64,000 nt of DNA from Streptomyces fragilis (GTDB lineage Bacteria; Actinomycetota; Actinomycetes; Streptomycetales; Streptomycetaceae): NCBI RefSeq assembly GCF_003112515.1, contig NZ_BEVZ01000006.1, positions 496,001 through 560,000 on the forward strand. Reading direction: 5' to 3'. The number at the start of each line of letters is the position of its first letter. The first letter of the stretch is position 1. The translations under genes and the position numbers were made by a program. The notes under the pieces were generated by a model that was given only the letters and a program-made list of their open reading frames with translations, was not told the DNA's origin and searched no databases. This document shows, piece after piece, positions 1 through 8,606 of the stretch.

Positions 1-53
1 CAGGCGCGTCGGACACCTGGCAGGGGCGTGGGTCCGCAGGCGCCCCGCTCCGA

Positions 54-70
54 TTCCCGTTGAACGGGAA
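54..70. promoter_or_regulatory. Perfect 17-bp palindrome upstream of pobA
   Basis: TTCCCGTTGAACGGGAA is a perfect inverted repeat (8-bp arms around one G) lying 67 bp before the pobA start. Position and symmetry suit a dimeric repressor or activator site, for example a PobR-like regulator encoded elsewhere. It could also be the tail of a terminator from a gene left of the window, but the arms are not followed by a T-run. Confidence 0.5.
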
Positions 71-136
71 ACCCCGTCGTCAGCCGCGCCGGTGCGGGCG
101 AGACTCCTGCCATCCGTCCGCCCTCTAGGAGACGCC

Positions 137-1324
137 ATGCACGTACGCACCCGTGTCGCGATCATCGGCGCAGGCCCCGCCGGTCTGCTGCTGGCCCACC
201 TGCTCGACCGTCAGGGCATCGAATCGGTCGTGATCGACTCCCGCAGCCGCGCGGAGATCGAGAGCACGATCCGGGCCGGCATCCTCGAGCAGGGGACGGT
301 GGAGGTCCTCGACCGTACCGGGGCCTCGGACCGGGTGCTGCGGGTCGGGCAGAGGCACGAGGGCGTCGAGCTGCGTTTCGGCGGGGAGGGCCACCGGATC
401 GACTTCGCGGACAGCGTCGGCCGCGCGGTGTGGCTCTACCCGCAGCACGAGGTGCTCAAGGACCTGATCGCCGCGCGCCTCGCCGCCGGCCAGGACCTGC
501 GGTTCGAGGTGACCGCCGAGCGCGTCGAGGACGCGGAGACCGACCGGCCGCGAGTGGTCGCCCGGGACGCCCGGGGCGGACGGGTGGAGATCGAGGCCGA
601 CGTGGTGGTCGGCGCGGACGGCTCCCGCGGGGTCGCGCGCGAGGCCGTCAGCGGCGCGTACGGCGGGCACTTCCGGGAGTACCCCTTCGCCTGGTTCGGC
701 ATCCTGTGCGAGGCACCGCCCAGTTCCGAGGAGCTGATCTACAGCAACTCGCCGGACGGCTTCGCGCTGATCAGCAGGCGCAGCGCCGAGGTGCAGCGGA
801 TGTACTTCCAGTGCGACCCGCAGGACGACCCCGAGGCGTACACCGAGGAGCAGCTGTGGCGGATCCTGCGCTCGCGCGTCCCCGGCACCACGCTGAGGGA
901 GGGACGCGTCTTCCAGCGTGACGTGCTGCGTTTCCGCAGCTTCGTCGCGCACGAGATGCGCCGTGGCCGGGTCGTGCTGGTCGGTGACGCCGCCCACACC
1001 GTGCCGCCCACCGGCGCCAAGGGCATGAACCTGGCCGTCGCCGACGTCGTCCTGCTCACCGACGCCCTCCGGGCACTGCTGCTGGAGCGGGACACGGGTC
1101 TGCTGGACGCCTTCCCGCGAACTGCCCTCGACCGCATCTGGAAGGCGCAGCACTTCTCCTGGTGGATGACGAGCATGCTCCATCTGCAGCCGGACGCCGA
1201 CGAGTTCGACCGTCTGCGTCAGCTCGGGGAGCTGCGTTCGGTCGTCGGGTCGGAGGCGGGCCGCGCCTACTTCTCCGAGGCCTACACCGGCTGGCCGCTG
1301 CCGCCGGCCGCAGCCGACCTGTAG
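137..1324 (+). CDS. pobA: 4-hydroxybenzoate 3-monooxygenase (FAD, NADPH)
   Basis: This flavoprotein hydroxylates 4-hydroxybenzoate to protocatechuate, feeding the beta-ketoadipate pathway. The 395-residue product has the usual family length. The N-terminal Rossmann motif is AIIGAGPAGLLLA, the middle carries the DG motif in GADGSRG, and the second FAD motif is GDAAHTVPPTGAKGMNLA, which is close to classical PobA. An upstream in-frame start exists, but ATG at 137 is preceded by AGGAG and gives the conserved N-terminus. No protocatechuate ring-cleavage genes are adjacent, so the lower pathway must be elsewhere. Control probably acts through the palindrome at 54-70. Confidence 0.93.
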   Translation: MHVRTRVAIIGAGPAGLLLAHLLDRQGIESVVIDSRSRAEIESTIRAGILEQGTVEVLDRTGASDRVLRVGQRHEGVELRFGGEGHRIDFADSVGRAVWLYPQHEVLKDLIAARLAAGQDLRFEVTAERVEDAETDRPRVVARDARGGRVEIEADVVVGADGSRGVAREAVSGAYGGHFREYPFAWFGILCEAPPSSEELIYSNSPDGFALISRRSAEVQRMYFQCDPQDDPEAYTEEQLWRILRSRVPGTTLREGRVFQRDVLRFRSFVAHEMRRGRVVLVGDAAHTVPPTGAKGMNLAVADVVLLTDALRALLLERDTGLLDAFPRTALDRIWKAQHFSWWMTSMLHLQPDADEFDRLRQLGELRSVVGSEAGRAYFSEAYTGWPLPPAAADL

Positions 1325-1329
1325 GGGTG

Positions 1330-2079
1330 TCAGGCGGCGCGCCGCAGTCGGTAGGTCACGTCGGTGGCGTCGGCGGGGGCGGGGCGGCCCTGCGGATCGG
1401 TGACGCCCGCCACGGTCAGCCCGGCCGCCGTGACCAGCTCCGCGAACACGTCGCGGGGGTACCAGTGGAGAACCCACGGTCGCTCGCTCACGGTGAGGTC
1501 GGAGCCGAGCCGGCGCTCGTAGCGCAGCAGCGCCGTCTGCGTGCGTGCCGTGCCGTCGCGGTACTCGGAGACGACCGACACGCTCAGTTCGGCGCCATCG
1601 GGCGCGGTGGCCGTCCGCACCAGGCCGATCTGTCCGGCCGGGGTGGGAGCGGGGACGAAGAGGGGCACCAGGGCGGTGCCGTCGTCCGCCAGGTGCGCGC
1701 GGATGCCGCGCAGCGCGGCGAGCGCCGTGGCGTCGTCCGGGAGCAAGGTGAAGGTGGGCCCGACGAGGAAGACCGACCGGTAGCTGCGGGGCAGGTCCAG
1801 CCGCTCCATCCGCTGATGGTGGACGGTCACGGCGAGCCCCTGTTGTCCGGCCCTGCGCCGGAGCCGTCGCAGCATGTCCTCGGAGGAGTCGACTCCCTCG
1901 ACGTCCAGGCCGCGGCGGCGCAGTTCGAGCAGCGGGTCGCCGTCGCCGCACCCCAGCTCCAGCGCCGGCTGGCCGGCTTCCTCGATGAAGGCGGCGTAGG
2001 TCAGCGGGTCGTGCGAGGCGGATTTCAGCGGACCGTAGAGGTCGGCGACGATGCCCGTGTAGAAGTCGGCGGGATCCAT
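1330..2079 (-). CDS. Class I SAM-dependent methyltransferase
   Basis: A 249-residue Rossmann-fold methyltransferase. Motif I is ALELGCGDGDPLLEL near residue 40, followed by an acidic residue (VEGVDSS) that would contact the ribose. The central segment VFLVGPTFTLLPDDATALAALRGI fits motif post-II and the helix seen in small-molecule methyltransferases. The substrate cannot be read from the sequence. It is convergent with pobA, the stops being only 5 bp apart. It lies 34 bp downstream of the GntR gene on the same strand and may be cotranscribed with it. Confidence 0.8.
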   Translation of the reverse strand: MDPADFYTGIVADLYGPLKSASHDPLTYAAFIEEAGQPALELGCGDGDPLLELRRRGLDVEGVDSSEDMLRRLRRRAGQQGLAVTVHHQRMERLDLPRSYRSVFLVGPTFTLLPDDATALAALRGIRAHLADDGTALVPLFVPAPTPAGQIGLVRTATAPDGAELSVSVVSEYRDGTARTQTALLRYERRLGSDLTVSERPWVLHWYPRDVFAELVTAAGLTVAGVTDPQGRPAPADATDVTYRLRRAA

Positions 2080-2113
2080 GGCGGCGAACCCTACGCAACC
2101 GGCGGCTGTCCGG

Positions 2114-2791
2114 TCACCGGGATTTTCCCAGGACGCGCTCCAGCCTGGTGACGGCGTGGGCGCGGTGCCGGTCGAGCAGGCGGAGGGCCTCGTCGGTGTC
2201 GCCCGCGCGCAGGGCGTCGAGGACGGCGTGGTGTTCGTCGACGACGCGTTCCCGGTTGGGGGGTTCCGCGTAGTACAGGGAGCGGTAGGCGTCGGTGGAG
2301 TCCCACAGCGTCCCGATCAGCCGGACGAGGCGGGGCATGCCGGACGCATCGAAGAGGGCGAAGTGGAAGCGGCGGTTGGCGTCCGCCATCGCCGTGACGT
2401 CCCCGCTCCCGCCGGCCCGTTCCACCTCGCTCTGGGCCCGCTCCAGCACCGTGAGCAGGTCGGCGTCGGTCCTGGCCGCCGCCCTGCGCACGGCCTCCGC
2501 CTCCAGCAGTTCGCGGATCCGGTACACCTCCCGCAGGTCGTCGAGGGACAGCTCGGTCACGAAGTAGCCCCGGTGCACCTTGTGTTCGACGAGCCCTTCG
2601 CCCTCCAGGATCTTCAGGGCCTCCCTCAGCGGGACCCGGCTGACCTCCAGCCGCGCGGCCAGGGCGTCCTGCCGGATCGGCTCGCCGGGCCGCAACCGAC
2701 CGCCGGTGATGGCGCTCCGCAGCTCCGCCAGCACGTACTGCTGGGCGGTCGGGGGCCTCCTGCGCTGCACAGCGCCGTTCGTCACGGGCAC
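2114..2791 (-). CDS. GntR-family regulator, FCD (FadR) type
   Basis: 225 residues. The N-terminal winged helix (about 15-80) has the typical GntR pattern: GRLRPGEPIRQDALAARLEVSRVPLREALKILEGEGLV. The all-helical FCD ligand-binding domain follows (about 95-215), with the metal-ligand pattern D..FH....AS..H. Start is GTG at 2791; GTG at 2785 is an alternative. It is transcribed divergently from gcdH, with an inverted repeat between them at 2817-2836, so it probably controls gcdH and itself in response to a carboxylate or acyl-CoA effector. Confidence 0.88.
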   Translation of the reverse strand: MPVTNGAVQRRRPPTAQQYVLAELRSAITGGRLRPGEPIRQDALAARLEVSRVPLREALKILEGEGLVEHKVHRGYFVTELSLDDLREVYRIRELLEAEAVRRAAARTDADLLTVLERAQSEVERAGGSGDVTAMADANRRFHFALFDASGMPRLVRLIGTLWDSTDAYRSLYYAEPPNRERVVDEHHAVLDALRAGDTDEALRLLDRHRAHAVTRLERVLGKSR

Positions 2792-2816
2792 CTCTTCCTC
2801 GTGGCCGGACCCACAC

Positions 2817-2836
2817 TGGATCCAAAATCCGATCCA
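2817..2836. promoter_or_regulatory. Inverted repeat between GntR gene and gcdH
   Basis: TGGATC-N8-GATCCA, 6-bp perfect arms, lies 26 bp before the GntR start and 53 bp before the gcdH start. A local AT-rich patch (TCCAAAATCC) sits in the centre. This is the expected place for the operator of the adjacent regulator. The assignment is inference from symmetry and position. Confidence 0.5.
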
Positions 2837-2888
2837 AGGTTAACTGAGGGCCGCACCCCGCCCGCCGCGTGTACCACGGAGGCCAGCC

Positions 2889-4064
2889 ATGACCAGCTCA
2901 GCCGTCCACCCCTTCGATCTCGTCGCCGTCGACGGCCTGCTGACCGAGGAGGAGCGCGAGATCCAGCGGACCGTACGGGCCCTGGGAGAGCGGGAGTTGC
3001 GTCCGCACGTCGCCGACTGGTTCGAGGACGGTGCGATCCCCGCCCGCGAGCTGGCCCGGCTCCTCGGCAAGCTCGGCGTGCTCGGCATGCATCTGGAGGG
3101 CTACGGCTGCGCCGGGGCCGGCGCGGTCTCCTACGGCCTGGCCTGCCTGGAGCTGGAGGCCGTCGACTCGGGACTGCGCAGTCTGGTGTCGGTGCAGGGT
3201 TCGCTGGCGATGTACGCGATCCACGCGTACGGCTCCGAGGAACAGCGGCGGCAGTGGCTGCCCGGGATGGCGGCCGGCGAGAAGATCGGCTGCTTCGGCC
3301 TCACCGAGCCCGACGCGGGCTCCGACCCCGGCTCCATGCGCACCCGGGCGCGGCGCGACGGCTCCGACTGGATCCTCGACGGCGCCAAGATGTGGATCAC
3401 CAACGCCTCGGTGGCCGACGTCGCCGTGGTGTGGGCCCGCACCGACGAGGGCGTGCGCGGTTTCGTCGTCCCGGCCGGCACTCCCGGTTTCTCCGCGCCC
3501 GAGATCCGGCGCAAGCTCTCGCTGCGCGCCAGTGTCACCGGCGAACTCGTCCTCGACGGCGTCCGGTTGCCCGCGGATGCGATGCTGCCCGGCGCCCGCG
3601 GCCTGTCCGGCCCGCTCGGCTGCCTCAACGAGGCCCGCTTCGGCATCGTCTTCGGCGCGATCGGCGCGGCCCGCGACTGCCTGGAGACCGCTCTCTCCTA
3701 CGCCGCCGACCGCACCGTCTTCGGCCGGTCACTCGCCTCCTACCAGCTCACCCAGCAGAAGCTCGCCGACATGGCGGTGGAGCTCGACAAGGGCATGCTG
3801 CTCGCGCTGCGCCTCGGCCGCCTCAAGGAGGAGGGCCGTCTCACCCCCGAGCAGGTCAGCGTCGGCAAGCTGAACAACGTCCGTGAGGCCATCGCCATCG
3901 CGCGGGAGTGCCGCACGATCCTCGGGGCCAACGGCGTCACCCTGGAGTACCCGGTGCTCCGGCACGCCAACAACCTGGAGTCGGTGCTGACCTACGAGGG
4001 CACCAGCGAGGTCCACAGCCTGGTCATCGGCAAGGCCCTCACCGGCGAGGCCGCCTTCCGCTGA
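2889..4064 (+). CDS. gcdH: Glutaryl-CoA dehydrogenase-like acyl-CoA dehydrogenase
   Basis: 391 residues, the full length of a mitochondrial-type acyl-CoA dehydrogenase without transit peptide. The sequence follows glutaryl-CoA dehydrogenase closely: GVLGMHLEGYGCAGAGAVSY, the VDSGLRS segment, CFGLTEPDAGSDPGSM for FAD and substrate contacts, and LTYEGTSEVHSL, which holds the catalytic glutamate. It would convert glutaryl-CoA to crotonyl-CoA in lysine, tryptophan or aromatic breakdown, passing electrons to ETF. The start ATG has GGAGG 7 bp upstream. No CoA-transferase is next to it. Likely controlled by the divergent GntR protein. Confidence 0.88.
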   Translation: MTSSAVHPFDLVAVDGLLTEEEREIQRTVRALGERELRPHVADWFEDGAIPARELARLLGKLGVLGMHLEGYGCAGAGAVSYGLACLELEAVDSGLRSLVSVQGSLAMYAIHAYGSEEQRRQWLPGMAAGEKIGCFGLTEPDAGSDPGSMRTRARRDGSDWILDGAKMWITNASVADVAVVWARTDEGVRGFVVPAGTPGFSAPEIRRKLSLRASVTGELVLDGVRLPADAMLPGARGLSGPLGCLNEARFGIVFGAIGAARDCLETALSYAADRTVFGRSLASYQLTQQKLADMAVELDKGMLLALRLGRLKEEGRLTPEQVSVGKLNNVREAIAIARECRTILGANGVTLEYPVLRHANNLESVLTYEGTSEVHSLVIGKALTGEAAFR

Positions 4065-4216
4065 GGCCGCGCCCCTCCCCCACGCCACGAGCCCCACCCG
4101 AAGGCCGCCGGGGCCTGCTTGAACGGGCGACAGTTGAACGGAGCACCACGCCCTCCCGGCAGGAAGTACCCGGTCCATGGCGCGCACAATGAAAGGGGGC
4201 CCCACGAGGCGAGGTA

Positions 4217-6265
4217 ATGGTCATGACCATCGCAGAGCACGTGTCCCGGGCCGATACGGACTATCCGGAACAGCTGAGGCAGGCCGCCCGGCGGTACGAC
4301 GCCCGCAGCGCGCGGCGCGAGGAGCGCCTGCGGGCGGTCGAACGCCGCGGAGTGCTCCAGGCCAACGATCCCGACAGGGTCACCGAGCGGCTGGCCCGCC
4401 TGAACGCCGACTGGTCCCTCGCCCGGTCGGTCGAGCGGGCGGAGACCGGGCCCGGGGCGACGGCGGACGGCGCGCCGTCGGTGGCGGCGGTGCCGTTCGG
4501 GCCTGATCTGCTGGGCCTGGAGCGGGTCATGGGGCGCAACGACCTGATCGGCGTCGCCTTCCTGGAAGCCGGCCGGAGCGCCGCCCGGCCGGTCGGCAGG
4601 GTGACGGTGCGGGGGCCCGGCGGCGGTCGTCACGGCACCGGGTTCATGGTGTCGCCGTCGCTGCTGATGACCAACAACCACGTGCTGCGCGACGAGGCGG
4701 AGGCGGAGCGCGGCGTGGTCGAGTTCGACTACCAGGACGGTCCGGACGGCCACCCGCTCGCGTCGGTGGTCTTCGCGCTCGAGCCGCGCCGGTTCTTCGC
4801 CACCGACCGGGCCCTGGACTTCACCGTCGTCGCGGTCGCGGAGCGGGACCGGCGGGAGACCCGGGACGCGCAGGACGGGCGGGACGGGCGGCTGGCGGAC
4901 TACCGCTGGCTGCCCCTGGACGGCGCGCGGGGCAAGGTGCTCGTCGGCGAGACCGTCAACATCGTGCAGCACCCCAACGGCGAGCCCAAGCAGGTCGCGC
5001 TGCGGGAGAACACGGTGGTCGACCTGCTGGACGGGTTCGTCCAGTACACCACCGACAGCGCACCCGGTTCCTCGGGTTCCCCGGTGTTCAACGACCAGTG
5101 GGAGGTCGTCGCGCTGCACCACAGCGCCGTGCCGGTGACCGACGAGGAGGGCCGACCGCTCGACGTCGACGGCGGCGTCTGGAGTCCCGAGGCGGGAGAG
5201 CACCGGGTGGCCTGGAAGGCCAACGAGGGGGTGCGCGTCAGCAGCATCCTGCGGGCGCTGGGCGCGCTGTCCCTGACCGGTACGGCCGCACGGCTGCGGG
5301 ACGAACTGTTCCGGCTCCCCGCGGGCGACGCGGCGGCCGGCGCCGCCCGGTCGGCGGGGGCCGCGTCCGGGGCGGCCCGGGCGGCGACGGCCGTCCGGGA
5401 GTCGGCGGAGCGGGATCTGGCCGCCGCCCTGGTCAATCTCCGGCTGGGGGACGAGCGGGACTACTACGACGCGGACGGTGACCGCCGGGCCCGGGACGCC
5501 TACTACGCCCCGCTGGGGGCGGTGGCCGACGGCGGCGCGCTGCGCCGGGCCCTGAGCTCCTTGCTGGAGGACACGCACGACCGGCGTCCGGCCTACCAGC
5601 CGGCGCGGATGGTCTATCCGTGGGTCGACCTGCGTCCCGACCGCAGGCTGCGGAGCGTCTACTCGGGCAAGTCCTTCGACGCCGAGGAGTTCATCCGCGC
5701 CGACGTCGCCGCCGAGGCGGTCCGGCTCACCGGTCTGCAGGACTTCCTGCTCCGCGAGAGCACGGCGGGGCCGGGAGAGCTCGCCTCGGAGCTGGACGCG
5801 CTGGAGGCGGCGTCGCCGTTCAACTGCGAGCACGTCGTGCCCCAGTCCTGGTTCGCCAAGCGCGAGCCGATGCGGGGCGACCTGCACCACCTGTTCGCGT
5901 GCGAGGCCGGGTGCAACAGCTTCCGGGGCAACATCCCGTACCAGGACTTCCCCGACTTCGAGGAGGTCGTGCGGGAGGACTGCGGCCTGCGCGAGGCGGG
6001 CGGCTTCGAGCCGTCGCACGGGAAGGGGGCCGTCGCCCGGGCGACGCTGTACTTCCTGCTGCGCTATCCGGGCCTGGTCGGCGAGAGCGGCGAGTTCCCC
6101 CGGAGCCGGCTGCCCGTCCTGCTGGCCTGGCACGAGCGTGAGCCGGTGGACGAGTACGAACGCCACCGCAACGCGGCCGTCGCGGAGATACAGGGCAACC
6201 GCAACCCGCTGACGGACCACCCCGAGTGGGCCCGGGAGATCGACTTCTCGGACGTGTGGGCGTGA
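4217..6265 (+). CDS. Trypsin-like serine protease fused to endonuclease I domain
   Basis: A 682-residue two-enzyme protein. Residues about 110-340 are a trypsin-fold peptidase with the full triad: His155 in TNNHVL, Asp201 in LDFTVVAV, Ser286 in APGSSGSPVF. Residues about 400-680 resemble periplasmic endonuclease I (EndA/NucM): FNCEHVVPQSWF with His539, DLHHLFACEAGCNSFRGN, and GNRNPLTDHPEWA near the C-terminus. No signal peptide or membrane segment is visible, so it is probably cytoplasmic. The first 100 residues are charged and helical. ATG at 4223 is an equally good start. A protease fused to a DNase suggests a toxic effector, perhaps in defence, with the protease as switch; that role is inference. 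Confidence 0.85.
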   Translation: MVMTIAEHVSRADTDYPEQLRQAARRYDARSARREERLRAVERRGVLQANDPDRVTERLARLNADWSLARSVERAETGPGATADGAPSVAAVPFGPDLLGLERVMGRNDLIGVAFLEAGRSAARPVGRVTVRGPGGGRHGTGFMVSPSLLMTNNHVLRDEAEAERGVVEFDYQDGPDGHPLASVVFALEPRRFFATDRALDFTVVAVAERDRRETRDAQDGRDGRLADYRWLPLDGARGKVLVGETVNIVQHPNGEPKQVALRENTVVDLLDGFVQYTTDSAPGSSGSPVFNDQWEVVALHHSAVPVTDEEGRPLDVDGGVWSPEAGEHRVAWKANEGVRVSSILRALGALSLTGTAARLRDELFRLPAGDAAAGAARSAGAASGAARAATAVRESAERDLAAALVNLRLGDERDYYDADGDRRARDAYYAPLGAVADGGALRRALSSLLEDTHDRRPAYQPARMVYPWVDLRPDRRLRSVYSGKSFDAEEFIRADVAAEAVRLTGLQDFLLRESTAGPGELASELDALEAASPFNCEHVVPQSWFAKREPMRGDLHHLFACEAGCNSFRGNIPYQDFPDFEEVVREDCGLREAGGFEPSHGKGAVARATLYFLLRYPGLVGESGEFPRSRLPVLLAWHEREPVDEYERHRNAAVAEIQGNRNPLTDHPEWAREIDFSDVWA

Positions 6266-6411
6266 CCGTGCCTGGAGACTGAGTGGGGGCAGTCGTGGGC
6301 CCAGAGCTCGTGCTGTCCCGAACGGTGCCGGGAGCGCTGGTCACCCGCTCCTACGATGGACGCGGCATCATGCCGGGGCATCGCACGGGTGGGTCGGTGA
6401 GGGGCAGTGCA

Positions 6412-6768
6412 GTGGCGCGGGCGTACGCAAGGTCGAGCGGGGGTGCTGGATTGTTCGCGGGGAGAACAGCGCGGCTGGTGGTCCGTAACGAGGGCGAGGT
6501 ACTACTGGAGCTGACGGTCGAACCCTGGGCGGACATCCACCGGATCCCGCCGAAGGAGGCCTGCGTCGTTGTCACCCACTCGCCCGCAGGAGATGACGCC
6601 TGGGGTGGGACGTCATGGGGCGACGAGCCGTTCGAGGTCGAGCATCGACCGGACTCGGTCACGGTGTGGGCGAACGGCCACTGCTTCCACCTCAGCGACA
6701 GGCAGGGTAACGCGATCTACGCGAACCAATACGGGGGCGGGTGCCCTGCCCGGAACCAGGCCGTCTAG
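6412..6768 (+). CDS. Hypothetical protein, about 118 residues
   Basis: Family not recognised. The product is a small, tryptophan- and glutamate-rich beta protein (WADIHRIPPKEACVVVTHSP, then repeated W-containing strands) with no membrane segment. An earlier in-frame GTG at 6283 exists, but its first 40 codons look random. GTG at 6412 is preceded by GAGGGG at 7 bp, so that start was chosen. It lies 146 bp after the protease-nuclease gene on the same strand and could be a partner or inhibitor of it, or unrelated. A strong terminator follows. Confidence 0.6.
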   Translation: MARAYARSSGGAGLFAGRTARLVVRNEGEVLLELTVEPWADIHRIPPKEACVVVTHSPAGDDAWGGTSWGDEPFEVEHRPDSVTVWANGHCFHLSDRQGNAIYANQYGGGCPARNQAV

Positions 6769-6820
6769 ACAATTGGCTGCCCTGGTGGAGCAGGGCCTGC
6801 CGGGGGGCGGGGCGCCTCAT

Positions 6821-6852
6821 CGGCCCCCGCCCGGGGGAGCGGGCGGGGGCCG
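6821..6852. terminator. Bidirectional terminator hairpin
   Basis: 13-bp perfect GC stem (6821-6833 with 6840-6852) and a 6-nt loop, between two convergent genes: the unknown gene ending at 6768 and the symporter gene ending at 6878. Confidence 0.75.
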
Positions 6853-6877
6853 ACGGCGTGGTGTGCGGACCGGTCCG

Positions 6878-8401
6878 TCAGCCGGTGGTGCCGACAAGGG
6901 GTTCGGGGGTGGTGCCGGTGCCGGGACGGTCGTCGCCGTCGGGGCCGAGTGCCCGGGTGATCTCGTCGGCGGCGGCGCTGGGTTCGGGGAACAGCAGGCC
7001 GATGCCGACGAAGAGGACCAGGGAGGTCAGCAGCGGGGTGGCGACCGTGGCGGTCTGGTCCTGGCTGCCGATGACGTACTTCACCAGGACGTATCCGAGG
7101 AGGCCGCAGCCCCAGGAGATGAGGGCGGCCCTGGGCCCGCAGCGGCGGAAGGCCGGCAGGAGTCCGAGGAGCATGGGGATGGAGATGGGCCCCATCACCG
7201 CGGCAACCAGGGCGACGATGATGCCGAGCGGGCCGCCCAGCGCCTCGGCCTGCAGGGCGACGACCATGCTCGCGCCGATGAAGAGGACCGTGCAGACCCG
7301 GCCGGCGAGCAGGCCCGACCGTGGGTCGAAGGCGCGGGCGCGCCTGCTGACGGCGGGCAGGATGTCGCGGACCACGACGGAGGAGATGGCGTTGGCGTCG
7401 GAGGACGCCATGGCCATGGTGTGGGAGAACATGCCGGCGACGGTCAGGCCGACGAGACCGGCGGGCAGCAGGTCCTGCGCCATCAGCGCGTAGACCTGCT
7501 CGGGCCTCTCCAGGTTCGGCATGAGCACGGGGCCGAGCACGGACGGGAAGAGGATGATGGCCGGCCATATCAGGTAGAGCGACGCGGACAGCAGCGCCGA
7601 ACGCCTGGCGGCGGGCGGGGAGTCGGTGGCCATGTAGCGCTGGGCCAGGTTCCACATGCCGCCGTTGTACTCGAAGAGCTTGATGACGACGTAGGCGGTG
7701 AGGAAGCCAGCCGTGTACGGGCCGACCAGCGGCTCGGTGTGCCCGTCGGGCAGCTCGCCGAGGGCGGCGCCGAGCCCGCCGAGGCCGCCGACCTGGTCGA
7801 CGACGACCCAGAGCATGGTGAGGGCGGCGATGCCCTGGACGACGAACTGGCCGAAGTCGGTGAGGGCGTCCGCCCAGAGGCCGCCCGCGGTGCAGTAGAC
7901 GAGCGTGACCAGGCCGGTGAGCAGGATGCCGACGGGGAGGCTCAGGCCGGTGAAGACGTTCAGCAGGATCGCCGCGGACGCCCACTTGGCGGCCACGTCG
8001 AACACCTTCAGCAGGGTGCCGCTCCAGGCCAGCGCCTGCTGGGTGGGCACGTTGTACCGCCGGGCGAGGTACTCCAGCGGCGACGCCACGTCGTACCTGA
8101 TGCGCAGCCGGTTCCAGCGGGGCGCGAACACGAAGGCGCCCACGGCGGTGGAGAGCGCCAGCGGCACGAACGCCCAGATGTAGATGGTGATGCCGTAGCT
8201 GTAGGCGACGGCGGCGTAGGCGACGAACACCGCCGCGCTGTAGCCCGACATGTGGTGCGAGATGCCGGACAGCCACCACGGCATGCGCCCGCCGCCGGTG
8301 AAGAAGTCGCTGACGGTGGTGATCCGCCGGTGTGACCAGAACCCGATGAGCAGCATCACCAGGAAGTAGCCCGCCAGGGCCACCCAGTCCGGCCAAGCCA
8401 T
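6878..8401 (-). CDS. Sodium:solute symporter (SSS family), probable sugar-acid uptake
   Basis: 507-residue polytopic membrane protein with about 13 transmembrane helices, starting MAWPDWVALAGYFLVMLLIGFW. The conserved SSS core is visible: GGGRMPWWLSGISHHMSGYSA, then the Na+-site region AGMFSHTMAMASSDANAISS. Start ATG at 8401 has GAGGAG 5 bp upstream. An ORF extends 42 codons further upstream, but that extension is arginine-rich filler across the regulatory region. It is divergent from an IclR regulator, and its promoter shares an operator with the glucarate catabolic operon. Uptake of glucarate or a related aldarate is the best guess from context. Confidence 0.88.
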   Translation of the reverse strand: MAWPDWVALAGYFLVMLLIGFWSHRRITTVSDFFTGGGRMPWWLSGISHHMSGYSAAVFVAYAAVAYSYGITIYIWAFVPLALSTAVGAFVFAPRWNRLRIRYDVASPLEYLARRYNVPTQQALAWSGTLLKVFDVAAKWASAAILLNVFTGLSLPVGILLTGLVTLVYCTAGGLWADALTDFGQFVVQGIAALTMLWVVVDQVGGLGGLGAALGELPDGHTEPLVGPYTAGFLTAYVVIKLFEYNGGMWNLAQRYMATDSPPAARRSALLSASLYLIWPAIILFPSVLGPVLMPNLERPEQVYALMAQDLLPAGLVGLTVAGMFSHTMAMASSDANAISSVVVRDILPAVSRRARAFDPRSGLLAGRVCTVLFIGASMVVALQAEALGGPLGIIVALVAAVMGPISIPMLLGLLPAFRRCGPRAALISWGCGLLGYVLVKYVIGSQDQTATVATPLLTSLVLFVGIGLLFPEPSAAADEITRALGPDGDDRPGTGTTPEPLVGTTG

Positions 8402-8500
8402 ACGAACTCCTCGATGTCGGCGCGAGCGCGACGGTCCGCGCGATCGCGAGCGGGCGGTGGGGGATGCGGCGACGAGCGGGAGGAACGAACGAGCGCGGAC

Positions 8501-8516
8501 GTCCACGTATGTAGAC
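8501..8516. promoter_or_regulatory. Palindromic operator, copy 1 (symporter/IclR promoters)
   Basis: GTCCACGTATGTAGAC is a near-perfect palindrome in the divergent region between the symporter and the IclR gene. The reverse complement of the site at 11803-11818 matches it at 15 of 16 positions. It is the likely binding site of the adjacent IclR protein. Confidence 0.75.
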
Positions 8517-8606
8517 TGCGTCTGCATTCTTGCCTTGAACGCGCGTGCAGGTTATTGCCGCACCCAGGGGCGGTCAATCGATGCGTCGATGTTTCGGAGG
8601 GTTTCG

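Noticed and set aside
8457..8606. Longer IclR protein starting at 8457
   Set aside because: It would run through the palindromic operator, and GGAGG sits directly before TTG at 8607.
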